The notes under the pieces are model-generated. The model ran no database searches and was not told the DNA's origin. It worked only from the letters and a program-made list of their open reading frames with translations. Positions 16,113 to 23,683 of a stretch of 64,000 bases of DNA are shown here, piece by piece. The DNA comes from Streptomyces mashuensis. GTDB lineage: Bacteria; Actinomycetota; Actinomycetes; Streptomycetales; Streptomycetaceae. Location of the stretch: the NCBI RefSeq assembly GCF_014654785.1, contig NZ_BNBD01000005.1:186001-250000 (forward strand), given 5' to 3'. The translations under genes were made by a program, and so were the position numbers. Numbering within the stretch: position 1 is the stretch's first letter; every line of letters starts with the position of its first letter.

Positions 16113-16120
16113 TGGGCGTC

Positions 16121-17113
16121 ATGGAGTACACGCAGCTGGGACGCACAGGGCTCAAGGTCAGCCGGATCGTGCTGGGCACGATGAACTTCGGTCCGCAGAC
16201 GGACGAGGCGGACAGCCACGCCATCATGGACGCCGCGCTGGACGCCGGCGTGAACTTCTTCGACACCGCCAACGTCTACGGCTGGGGCGAGAACAAGGGC
16301 CGCACCGAGTCGATCATCGGCAGCTGGCTGGCGAAGGGCGGCGGCCGCCGCGACAAGGTGGTGCTCGCGACCAAGGTCTTCGGCGACATGGCGCCGGACG
16401 AGACGCCGACCTGGCCCAACCACGACCGCCTCTCGGCCGTCAACATCCGCAGGGCGGTCGACGGTTCGCTGAAGCGGCTGGGCACCGACCACATCGACCT
16501 CTACCAGTTCCACCACATCGACCGCCGTACGCCGGCCGACGAGATCTGGCAGGCCATCGACGTCCTGATCACCCAGGGCAAGATCCTCTACGCCGGCTCG
16601 TCCAACTACCCCGGCTACAAGATCGCCCAGGCCAACGAGGCCGCCGCCCGCCGCGGCATGATGGGCCTGGTCAGCGAGCAGTGCCTCTACAACCTCGCCG
16701 AACGGCGCGCCGAGATGGAGGTCATCCCGGCCGCGCGCGAGTACGGGCTCGGCGTGATCCCCTGGTCGCCGCTGCACGGCGGGCTGCTGGGCGGCGTCCT
16801 GCGCAAGGAGCGCGACGGCGCGCGCCGCACGGAGGGGCGCTCGGCGACGGCGCTCGCCAACACCGCCGTGCGCGAGAAGGTGCAGGCGTACGAGGACCTG
16901 CTGGAGAAGCACGGCCTGGAGCCGGGCGAGGTGGCCCTGGCCTGGCTCCTCACCCGCCCCGGCGTCACCGGCCCCATCGTCGGCCCGCGCACGCTCGCGC
17001 AGCTGGAGAGCGCCGTGCGGGCGTCGCAGCTGACGCTGGACGACGACCTGTTGACCGCTCTCGACGGCATCTTCCCCGGCCCGGGCCCGTCGCCGGAGGC
17101 GTTCGCCTGGTGA
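16121..17113 (+). CDS. Aldo/keto reductase
   Basis: The 330-residue TIM-barrel oxidoreductase has the AKR catalytic tetrad: Asp48 and Tyr53 in FDTANVYGWG, Lys85 in LATKVFG, and His131 in YQFHHID. The C-terminal NADPH-binding loop (GPIVGPRTLAQLESAV) is typical. ATG 16121 is chosen because family members start MEYTQLGRTGLKVS and a MerR-type promoter lies directly upstream. It probably reduces aldehydes or quinones in the cytoplasm. Confidence 0.9.
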   Translation: MEYTQLGRTGLKVSRIVLGTMNFGPQTDEADSHAIMDAALDAGVNFFDTANVYGWGENKGRTESIIGSWLAKGGGRRDKVVLATKVFGDMAPDETPTWPNHDRLSAVNIRRAVDGSLKRLGTDHIDLYQFHHIDRRTPADEIWQAIDVLITQGKILYAGSSNYPGYKIAQANEAAARRGMMGLVSEQCLYNLAERRAEMEVIPAAREYGLGVIPWSPLHGGLLGGVLRKERDGARRTEGRSATALANTAVREKVQAYEDLLEKHGLEPGEVALAWLLTRPGVTGPIVGPRTLAQLESAVRASQLTLDDDLLTALDGIFPGPGPSPEAFAW

Positions 17114-17131
17114 GACCCGGCCTGTGCCCGC

Positions 17132-17968
17132 CTACCCGGCCAGCGCGCGGGTGATCTCCATGAGGCGCCGGCGCGCGTCGGGGTCGTACGCCTGCTCGTG
17201 CGCCCGCGTGTCGGTGAACCGGTCGAAGTAGCGGCCGGTCGTCGCCGCGAGGGCGGGATCGAGGGCCAGCCGTACGGTCGGCCGTACGCCCTCCTCGACG
17301 CCGACGGCCGGCGCCAGCCCGTACGCCCGCAGGCCCTCCGTGTCCATGAGGTGCGCCGGGTGCAGGGCGTTGACGGTGACGCCGGTGCCGTCGAGCTCGG
17401 CGGCCAGCTCGAACGTGGCCATGATGAGGGCCAGCTTGCTGCGGCAGTAGGCGTGCAGGCCCTCGTAGTCGCGCTCGAACATCACGTCGTCGAAGTCGAT
17501 CGTCTCCTGCCCGATCGAGGCCACGTTGACCACGCGGGCGGGCGCGGAGGCGGTGAGCAGCGGGAGGAGGGCGCGGGTCAGGGCGTACGGCGCGAGGTGG
17601 TTCACGGCGAACCGCAGCTCGTGCCCCTGCCGGCTCACCTCCCGCTTCAGCGGCTCGGCCCCGCCGCCCGCCACGGCGTTGTGGATCAGCACGTCGAGCC
17701 GCGGCTCGGCGCCGCGGATGCGGGCGGCCATGGCGTGCACGGCGTCCAGGTCGGCGAGATCGGCGAGGTACGTGCGGACGGTCACGTCCGGCGCGACCGC
17801 CCGCACGTCGGCGACGACGGCGTCGAGTCGCCCTTGGTCGCGCCCGTGGAGCAGCAGAGTGCAGCCACGGGCCGCGAGATCGAGCGCGAGACCGCGGCCC
17901 ATGCCCTGCGTCGCGCCGGTGACGAGGACGGTGGGGGAGCCGCCGGGGGTGTTGGTGCTGTCGTTCAT
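17132..17968 (-). CDS. SDR family oxidoreductase
   Basis: The 278-residue short-chain dehydrogenase has the Rossmann glycine motif TGATQGMG (residues 18-25), the NAG-like segment HNAVAG, Ser151 and the catalytic pair Tyr174-x-x-x-Lys178 (YCRSK). The substrate is unknown. It converges on the aldo-keto reductase gene with an 18-base gap. Confidence 0.87.
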   Translation of the reverse strand: MNDSTNTPGGSPTVLVTGATQGMGRGLALDLAARGCTLLLHGRDQGRLDAVVADVRAVAPDVTVRTYLADLADLDAVHAMAARIRGAEPRLDVLIHNAVAGGGAEPLKREVSRQGHELRFAVNHLAPYALTRALLPLLTASAPARVVNVASIGQETIDFDDVMFERDYEGLHAYCRSKLALIMATFELAAELDGTGVTVNALHPAHLMDTEGLRAYGLAPAVGVEEGVRPTVRLALDPALAATTGRYFDRFTDTRAHEQAYDPDARRRLMEITRALAG

Positions 17969-18012
17969 GCGGATCAGCCTGGCGGCGGCGCCCAGGGGAA
18001 GGAAGGCGTGCG

Positions 18013-18408
18013 TCACGCCTGGTGTCGGCACCACCAGGCTTGTGCGGCCAGGTCGTAACGGCGCCGTTCGGCGGGGGTGGGGGTACGAAGGTTGAACGCG
18101 TACGCCTTCCAGCTGTAGCCGTTGGGGTACTGGAGGCGTACGAGCCCCTTGGAGACGACCTCGGTGAGCGCCCCGACGCCTTGGGAGAAGGCGTCGACGT
18201 AGACGTCCCCGACCGCCGGTGCGTTCTCGCGCGGCACGAAGTCGATGCCGTGCGCGCCGAGCGTCACGTGGTACGGGTAGGCAGGGGCGGGGGCGCGCAC
18301 CACGGGCGCGGGCGCGGGCGCCGGCGTGGAGGCGCTCTCGCACTGCGAGGCGGGCATGCTGAAGAGAGCGCGGGCCCGGCGGGCAGCACGCGCGATAAGG
18401 TTCCGCAT
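18013..18408 (-). CDS. Small basic protein of the GntR/structured-leader cassette (copy A)
   Basis: The 131-residue protein starts at ATG 18408 behind GGAG. A basic N-terminus (MRNLIARAARRARALF) is followed by a Pro/Ala linker. A domain of about 80 residues then runs from TLGAHGIDFVPR through VYVDAFSQGVGALTEVV to VRLQYPNGYSWKAYAFNLRTPT. The same domain occurs in both small genes at 52.8-53.4 kb, and all lie beside mini GntR regulators. The 60 bases before its start are conserved in sequence and structure with the second locus. I do not recognise a function; a plasmid or integrative-element origin is inferred from the regulators. Confidence 0.7.
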   Translation of the reverse strand: MRNLIARAARRARALFSMPASQCESASTPAPAPAPVVRAPAPAYPYHVTLGAHGIDFVPRENAPAVGDVYVDAFSQGVGALTEVVSKGLVRLQYPNGYSWKAYAFNLRTPTPAERRRYDLAAQAWWCRHQA

Positions 18409-18468
18409 GTCGACGCTCCGATGCAGCGTTGGCCACGCCCCGGGGCTGTTTGCGGCAGCCGCCGGGGC
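18409..18468 (-). promoter_or_regulatory. Structured 5' leader, copy A
   Basis: On the minus strand a 32-base hairpin (18468-18437) has a 7-bp outer stem, one bulged C, a 5-bp inner stem and a 7-base loop CCGCAAA. The linker GTGGCCA follows, then a second hairpin ACGCT-gcatcgg-AGCGT (18429-18413) whose loop and 3' arm contain the GGAG ribosome site, four bases before the ATG. Copy B at 52752 has the same architecture with compensatory pairs. It may control translation initiation. Confidence 0.72.
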
Positions 18469-18556
18469 TTTGTGCTGCCCGACTGTATGCCCGAAACCGG
18501 CCGCGGTATGGAGCGGTAACACGCCTTCCACTCATACGTGTAGCCCGTGAATGCTC

Positions 18557-18562
18557 TATGTT
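18557..18562 (+). promoter_or_regulatory. -10 element TATGTT of gntR1 (leaderless)
   Basis: TATGTT lies six bases before the ATG at 18569. The second GntR gene has TACGTT at the same distance, so both transcripts are probably leaderless. Confidence 0.5.
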
Positions 18563-18568
18563 GACCGC

Positions 18569-18847
18569 ATGGACGAGGCGAAGCGTGCGCTTGTCGACCC
18601 GAGCAAGCCGGTGTACGTCTACATGCAAGTCGCCGATCACATCGCCGAGGAGATCGCGACCGGCCGGATCCCGAAGGGTGCTCGTCTTACCGGTGAGCGG
18701 GAGATGGCCGCGGAGTACCGCGTGGCCATCGGCACGATCCGGAGGGCCGTACAGGAGCTGCGCGACCGCGGGCTGTTGGTGACGCTTCCGGCGAAGGGCA
18801 CCTTCGTCACGCAACAGCCGCCGGTGAACGACGCCACCGAGGTATGA
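18569..18847 (+). CDS. Mini GntR-family regulator 1
   Basis: The 92-residue protein is essentially one GntR winged-helix domain (YVYMQVADHIAEEIATGRI, then LTGEREMAAEYRVAIGTIRRAVQELRDRGLL) with no ligand-binding domain. It is divergent from the small cassette gene and followed by a close paralogue. Such short GntR proteins act as Kor-type repressors on actinobacterial plasmids and integrative elements. That role here is inferred. Confidence 0.82.
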   Translation: MDEAKRALVDPSKPVYVYMQVADHIAEEIATGRIPKGARLTGEREMAAEYRVAIGTIRRAVQELRDRGLLVTLPAKGTFVTQQPPVNDATEV

Positions 18848-18849
18848 GC

Positions 18850-18881
18850 GCGATTAACTGCTCTATAGAGCAGTTAATCGC
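18850..18881. repeat. 32-bp perfect palindrome between the GntR genes
   Basis: A perfect inverted repeat of 16-base arms with centre CTCTATAGAG starts three bases after the gntR1 stop and ends 44 bases before the gntR2 start. It could be an operator for either regulator or an intrinsic terminator; no T-run follows. Confidence 0.8.
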
Positions 18882-18913
18882 CAGTCATCCGTTGGTGTGG
18901 ACGTCGTGCTCTC

Positions 18914-18919
18914 TACGTT
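18914..18919 (+). promoter_or_regulatory. -10 element TACGTT of gntR2 (leaderless)
   Basis: TACGTT lies six bases before the ATG at 18926, the same geometry as the gntR1 promoter. Transcription would start at or next to the start codon. Confidence 0.5.
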
Positions 18920-18925
18920 GCCGCC

Positions 18926-19198
18926 ATGGCAGATGAGCAGAAAGCCGCGCGTGTCGATCCGGGCAAGCCCGAGTACCTCTACCTCCAGGTCGTCGACCAC
19001 ATCGCCGGAGAGATCGCGAAAGGAAGCAGCGAGCTGGGAACCCGCTTGCCCGGTGAGCGGGACATGGCCCAGCAGTACGGCGTGGCCGTTTTGACCATCC
19101 GGCGAGCAATGAAGGAACTTCGGCGGCGTGGGCTGGTGGTCACCCTGCCCAGCAGGGGAATCTTCATCAGGCAGAGGGGCCCGGAGGACGGCTCCTGA
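18926..19198 (+). CDS. Mini GntR-family regulator 2
   Basis: The 90-residue winged-helix protein is paralogous to the preceding gene; YLYLQVVDHIAGEIAKG and LPGERDMAQQYGVAVLTIRRAMKELRRRGL align along nearly the full length. It too lacks an effector domain. Its ATG at 18926 comes directly after a promoter-like TACGTT with no obvious ribosome site. It ends ten bases before the convergent MerR gene. Confidence 0.82.
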   Translation: MADEQKAARVDPGKPEYLYLQVVDHIAGEIAKGSSELGTRLPGERDMAQQYGVAVLTIRRAMKELRRRGLVVTLPSRGIFIRQRGPEDGS

Positions 19199-19208
19199 CC
19201 CTCCCGCC

Positions 19209-20135
19209 TCACGCCACCCCGACGGCCAGCGCCCCCACCAGCCACGCGTGTGCCGTCCCCGGCGTCGGTTCCGGGCGGGTGCCCGGTGCGGTGGTGACCT
19301 CCGACACCAGGTCCCAATAGCGGTCGATGCGTGGGTCATTCGTCAGCTGCCCGGCCAGTGCGCGGCGGAAGCCGGCCGTGTCGCGCGTGCCGTACACGCT
19401 CGCGTAGGTCGCTACGAAGCAGTCCAGCGCCTCACCGGGCGCCGGGGGCCGGTCGTGGCGGAGGCGGGCGGCTGCCAGGTCGTACGCCTCGGCCAGGCCC
19501 TCGTACAGCACCGCCGCGCCACGGGCACCGGCCGCGCGGTGCACCTCCGGCTGGCCCCGTTCGTCCCTCCCGCAGGGGCGGGTGACGAACGCGTGCAGGC
19601 GCGCGAACGCCAGGACCTGGGCGGGCGCCGGCTCGTCGGGCGGGTGCGGAACTGCGCGTTCCAGGAACGCCGACCGGGCCCGGGCCGACATCCGCGGCGG
19701 CAGCCACGCGCGCCAGAAGCGGGCCACCGCCTCCGTGCTCGGCGGGGCCGTCATCGTGCCGAGCAGGCGGAGCCGGTCGGTCCGTTCCTCCGGTGGGGCC
19801 TCCTGCACCACCCGTAGCCCCGCCTCCCGCCAGCGCAGCGCCCTGAGTTCGGAGCCGAGCGCGGTCAGCCGGCCCGCGACGGCCTCCTCCAGTGTCGCGC
19901 CCCCGCCCTCGTCCCCGTCCTCCTCCTCGGCCAGGATGCGGCGCACCTGCGGAAGCGGCAGGTCCAGAGCGCGGAGGGAACGGATCAGGTGCAGCCGGTC
20001 GAGCGCCTCCGGGCCGTAGCGGCGGTGGCCGCCGGCGCTGCGGGCCGTCTCCGGGAGCAGGCCGCGGTCGGAGTAGAAGCGGACGGTCTTCACCGTGACG
20101 CCCGCTCGCTCGGCGAGCTCACCGATGCTGAACAC
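19209..20135 (-). CDS. MerR family transcriptional activator
   Basis: The 308-residue protein has an N-terminal MerR helix-turn-helix (FSIGELAERAGVTVKTVRFYSDRGLLP), a dimerisation coiled-coil and a C-terminal domain of about 190 residues that I do not recognise. The GTG at 20135 is chosen because GGTGGAGG lies five bases upstream; GTG 20147 and TTG 20150 are alternatives. A MerR-type promoter with 19-base spacing starts at 20136 and points to the divergent hydrolase gene, its likely target. Confidence 0.83.
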   Translation of the reverse strand: MFSIGELAERAGVTVKTVRFYSDRGLLPETARSAGGHRRYGPEALDRLHLIRSLRALDLPLPQVRRILAEEEDGDEGGGATLEEAVAGRLTALGSELRALRWREAGLRVVQEAPPEERTDRLRLLGTMTAPPSTEAVARFWRAWLPPRMSARARSAFLERAVPHPPDEPAPAQVLAFARLHAFVTRPCGRDERGQPEVHRAAGARGAAVLYEGLAEAYDLAAARLRHDRPPAPGEALDCFVATYASVYGTRDTAGFRRALAGQLTNDPRIDRYWDLVSEVTTAPGTRPEPTPGTAHAWLVGALAVGVA

Positions 20136-20166
20136 TTGAACCTCCACCAAGGGGAGTTCCTACCGT
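20136..20166 (+). promoter_or_regulatory. MerR-type promoter with 19-bp spacer
   Basis: TTGAAC (20136-20141) and TACCGT (20161-20166) are separated by 19 bases that hold an imperfect dyad, AACCTCC / GGGAGTT. The spacing requires untwisting by a MerR activator. It reads toward the double hydrolase gene. Confidence 0.78.
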
Positions 20167-20205
20167 AACGCCGCCGCTCAGCGACCTACGGAGGGAACCA
20201 TCACC

Positions 20206-21747
20206 ATGACCACGACCACATTCGTCCTGGTGGCAGGGGCTTTCACCGGCCCGCACGTGTGGGAGGGCGTGGCGGCGTGCCTGGCCGCCGCGGGCGCCGT
20301 CGTGCACACGCCGGCGCTGACGAGCGGCCCTGACGCCGATCTGGAGATGCACATCGCGGACCTCCTCGCAGTCGTCGACTCCGTCGACTCCGTCGACACC
20401 GCCGCCCGGCGGGACGTCGTGCTCGTCGGCCACGACTACGGCATCCACCCGGTGATCGGCGCCGCCGACCGGAGGGCCGGGCGCGTCTCCCGCGTCGTGT
20501 ACCTGGACTCGGGCCTGCCGCAGGACGGCGTGCCGGCCCTCGCGGCCGTGCCGGACCAGGAACTGCGCCGACGGGTGGAGAATGCATCGGGGGAAGGGGA
20601 GCTCGCCCCGCCCGCCCATGACGAGTGGGAGCGGCTGGGCAGCACCGCCGGCGTCCCCGGCGCGGCACTCGACCGGCTCACCGCGCTCGCCGTGCCGCAG
20701 CCCCTGGGTACGCTCCTCCAGCCGCTCCGGCTGACCGGCGCGGCGGCTGCCCTCCCGGCCACGGGGGTGCTGTGCACCGGCAACGGCAGGAGCATCGAAC
20801 TCGTCGAGGCCATGGTGCGCATGGGCGACCCCGCCCTTCAGGTGCTCGCCGGGCCGCAGATGACCTTCTTCGAACTCGCCACCGGACACTGGCCGATGCT
20901 GTCGGCCCCGGACGAGCTCGCGGACGTCCTGCTGCGGGCGGCGGCGGGTGAGGGGCGTCGCCTGGAGACGGCGCAGGACGACGGCCCGCAGCACCTCCGG
21001 CCCTTCCTGCTGGACGTGCCCGACGTGTCTGATGCGTCCGACGTGTCCCGGGAGCGGATCGGCAATGTCGACTTCTATCTGCCCGCCGGTCCCGACGACG
21101 AGGATCCGGCCCCCGCCGTCGTCATCGTCCACGGCGGACCCGTGCCCGCCGCGGCGCGCCCCACGCCGCGCGAGTGGCCGTCGCTGACCGGGTACGCCCG
21201 GTACGCGGCCGGGGAGGGCGTGGTGGGCGTCACCTTCGACCACCGTCTGCACGACGTCACCGACTACGGGCGGGCTGCCGAGGACATCGCCGCGGCGGTG
21301 GCGCTGGTCCGCGAACACCCCCGGGTCGACGCGGACCGCGTGGCGCTGTGGTTCTTCTCCGGCAGCGGCCTCATGACGGCGGACTGGCTGGCCGCGCCCC
21401 CGGCGTGGCTGCGCTGCCTCGCCGCGACGTACCCGATCCTGGCGCCGCTGCCGAACTGGGGGATGGGGGGCGGGGACGGGGACGCCGGGAGTCGTTTCCG
21501 GCCGACGGCCGCCGTGGCGGGGGCGGGCGGGCTGCCGATCGTGCTGACGCGCGTAGGGCTGGAGATGGCGGAGATCGCCGCGACGGTGGAGGAGTTCCTG
21601 GCCGCGGCCGGGAAGTGCGGCGCGGACGTCGAGGTGATCGACGTGCCGCACGGCCACCACGGTTTCGAGACGCGCGACGCGGACGACGAGGCGTCGCGCG
21701 AGGCGGTGCACCGCGCGATGCGTGCGGTGCTGGACCGCCTCGCTTAA
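20206..21747 (+). CDS. Fused tandem alpha/beta-hydrolase protein
   Basis: The 513-residue protein joins two alpha/beta-hydrolase units. Unit 1 (about 1-245) resembles small esterases (FVLVAGAFTGPHVWEGVAACL, C-terminal FFELATGHWPML). Its nucleophile elbow reads GHDYG at 75-79, with Asp where such esterases have Ser. Unit 2 (about 285-513) is dienelactone hydrolase-like (VVIVHGGPV, FFSGSG at 383-388, C-terminal HGHHGFET). ATG 20206 follows a GGAGGG site. The divergent MerR regulator and a MerR-type promoter suggest induction by a small molecule that one unit may hydrolyse. The substrate is unknown. Confidence 0.8.
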   Translation: MTTTTFVLVAGAFTGPHVWEGVAACLAAAGAVVHTPALTSGPDADLEMHIADLLAVVDSVDSVDTAARRDVVLVGHDYGIHPVIGAADRRAGRVSRVVYLDSGLPQDGVPALAAVPDQELRRRVENASGEGELAPPAHDEWERLGSTAGVPGAALDRLTALAVPQPLGTLLQPLRLTGAAAALPATGVLCTGNGRSIELVEAMVRMGDPALQVLAGPQMTFFELATGHWPMLSAPDELADVLLRAAAGEGRRLETAQDDGPQHLRPFLLDVPDVSDASDVSRERIGNVDFYLPAGPDDEDPAPAVVIVHGGPVPAAARPTPREWPSLTGYARYAAGEGVVGVTFDHRLHDVTDYGRAAEDIAAAVALVREHPRVDADRVALWFFSGSGLMTADWLAAPPAWLRCLAATYPILAPLPNWGMGGGDGDAGSRFRPTAAVAGAGGLPIVLTRVGLEMAEIAATVEEFLAAAGKCGADVEVIDVPHGHHGFETRDADDEASREAVHRAMRAVLDRLA

Positions 21748-22220
21748 GAAGCGGTCGCCGGGGACGGGGGCGTCGTGCCCGCCGGGGACTTGGGGGTCCC
21801 CGACGGGTCGGCGCCCAGCGCCACGTACCACTTCTTCTCGTGCCGCTCCAGCGTCACGTTCTCCCGCACCGCCCGGCCCTTCGCGTCCGTGGCGCGGATC
21901 TCGGCCTGGGCCATGTCGGGGCCGAACTCGTGGCTCACCTTGACGTCGTCCACGTGCAGCCCGCGGCCGCCCTGCGTGCCGACCAGGGCCCGGGCCGCCT
22001 GCTCGGCCCCCTCGTTGCCGGGAGGGCCGAGTTCGGCCAGGGCCTTGGCGTCGCGGTCGTTGAGGGCCTCGACGTACGCGACGGCGGTGTCCCGCTCGTC
22101 CCTCGCCTTCCCCTGGCCACCGCTTCCCCCGCTGTCGCACGCGGCCACGGACAGGGCCAGGGTCGTGACCGCTGCCGTTGCCGCTGCCGCGCGGGCGAGG
22201 CGAAGGGGTGTCTTCTTCAT
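21744..22220 (-). CDS. Putative lipoprotein
   Basis: The 158-residue protein has a Sec signal (MKKTPLRLARAAAATAAVTTLAL) and a lipobox LSVAAC, so it is probably lipid-anchored outside the membrane. The mature part is a small alpha+beta domain (DTAVAYVEALNDRDAKALAEL, ENVTLERHEKKWYVAL) like DUF4878-type lumazine-binding lipoproteins, with a Pro/Thr tail. The family match is tentative. Its stop codon overlaps that of the hydrolase gene within TTAA. Confidence 0.75.
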   Translation of the reverse strand: MKKTPLRLARAAAATAAVTTLALSVAACDSGGSGGQGKARDERDTAVAYVEALNDRDAKALAELGPPGNEGAEQAARALVGTQGGRGLHVDDVKVSHEFGPDMAQAEIRATDAKGRAVRENVTLERHEKKWYVALGADPSGTPKSPAGTTPPSPATAS

Positions 22221-22267
22221 GTCGCTCCAGGGGAGGGAGGGGCTGACGGGGCCCGGCGGTCAGGTGC

Positions 22268-23446
22268 TCACGTACGGTGCGCGTACCACCAGGTGTGCGG
22301 GTACTTGGCGAGGAGGTTGGTGAGCTTCCTGTTGTGCGTGTTGGTGGTGTGGTACGTCAGGTAGATCTCGTCCGTACCGTGGAAGCCCGTCACGATCATC
22401 GTGTGGTCGATGGTGTTGTCACGGTTCCAGTCCGCCTGGAGCACGTCGCCGAGACCCATCTGCCAGACGTTGGACAGCGCGCGGGTGCGGTGGGAGTACT
22501 TCGTCGCGAACCAGTACCAGTTCTCCGCACCGGCCCAGGTGTAACTGGTGGTCCAGGTGTGGCCGCCGTAGTACCACTTGTCCTTGTCCTTGCGGTCCCA
22601 GAACCCGCTGCCCTTCTGCTGCCAGCCACCGGCCTTCATCGCCTGCGACACGAAGTTGGTGCAGTCGTTGCCGTACGTGCGGTAGGCGCTGTTGGGGTGC
22701 TGCCAGTACCTGTTCGCGTAGTTGACCATGGCCGTGTAGTTGTACCCGGCGGCCAGGGACGGTTTGCTGCCCGCGGTGTTCTGCCCGGCCGCGGCGCGGT
22801 CGGTGCCGGACGTCCCCGTACGCCGGTCCTCCTTCGCCAGGCCCTGCGCCGGGGCCTCGGTCCTCGGCGGCGTGTTGTACGTCGTGACGTCGCCGGAGCC
22901 GATGTCCGGGCGGTCCTCCGCGAGCACCCACGTCCCGTTCGCGGCGTCGCGCGTGAAGGTGAGCGTGTGGTCGAGCGCGTACTCCTCGGCCTTCGGCTCG
23001 TCCGCGGACCGGACATCCGGGTAGAACAGGCTCGTCTTCTCGTTCAGCCGGAGCGTGGCCTTGTCGCCCTTGCGCTCCGCCTTGCCCGGCGTGACCGTCA
23101 CCTCGGCGCGGGAGTAGCCACCGCTGGCCTTCTCGTACGCCCGGCCCTGCTCGGCGAGCTGCGCGAACTCCGTGCCGAGGGTCTTCCGCAGGGTCGGCGT
23201 GGCCTGCTCGGGCACGGCCGGTGCCAGGCGGCGGGCGCCGGCGAGGGTGACGGAGTCCGCCCGCTGCTGCAGGTAGCCCTGCGCGACGGTGGTGAGGGCG
23301 CGGACGTCGGTCGCGGCGAGCGGCTGGGCGGAGTCCGCCGGTGCGGCGGCTGCCGCGGACGCCGGTGCCGCGGTGGCGAGCGCCACGACGGCGGCTGCGG
23401 CCGCCGCGGTCAGCGCGCCTGGTAACCCAGAAGCGATCTTTCTCAT
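22268..23446 (-). CDS. Secreted amidase-domain protein (Amidase_6)
   Basis: The 392-residue protein has a cleavable signal peptide (hydrophobic to about residue 30, ending APASA). A linker domain precedes a C-terminal putative amidase domain of the Amidase_6 (papain-like) type. That domain has catalytic Cys in YGNDCTNFVSQAMKAGGW and His in NTIDHTMIVTGFHG. Such proteins are thought to cleave peptide bonds in the cell wall or in secreted substrates. It lies 47 bases upstream of the lipoprotein gene on the same strand. Confidence 0.85.
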   Translation of the reverse strand: MRKIASGLPGALTAAAAAAVVALATAAPASAAAAAPADSAQPLAATDVRALTTVAQGYLQQRADSVTLAGARRLAPAVPEQATPTLRKTLGTEFAQLAEQGRAYEKASGGYSRAEVTVTPGKAERKGDKATLRLNEKTSLFYPDVRSADEPKAEEYALDHTLTFTRDAANGTWVLAEDRPDIGSGDVTTYNTPPRTEAPAQGLAKEDRRTGTSGTDRAAAGQNTAGSKPSLAAGYNYTAMVNYANRYWQHPNSAYRTYGNDCTNFVSQAMKAGGWQQKGSGFWDRKDKDKWYYGGHTWTTSYTWAGAENWYWFATKYSHRTRALSNVWQMGLGDVLQADWNRDNTIDHTMIVTGFHGTDEIYLTYHTTNTHNRKLTNLLAKYPHTWWYAHRT

Positions 23447-23683
23447 GATTTCCCCCTGTTGTGGTGGCTACACCGGTATCAGGCTGCGCCGCACGCGCAC
23501 TTGTGTGGGGCGTCCGTCGGCCGCTCTGGCCGGATCATGGTGGATGTTTGGCTCAAGGGCGACTGTGAAGAACGGATTCCGTCGTTCTGGCGTCCGAATC
23601 CCGACCCTCATGCGCCCCTGACCGACCCCTGATTCCGTCGTGCCGCCGGCCCGTTCCGGTCCCCGCGGTGGCACGCTTGGGCC

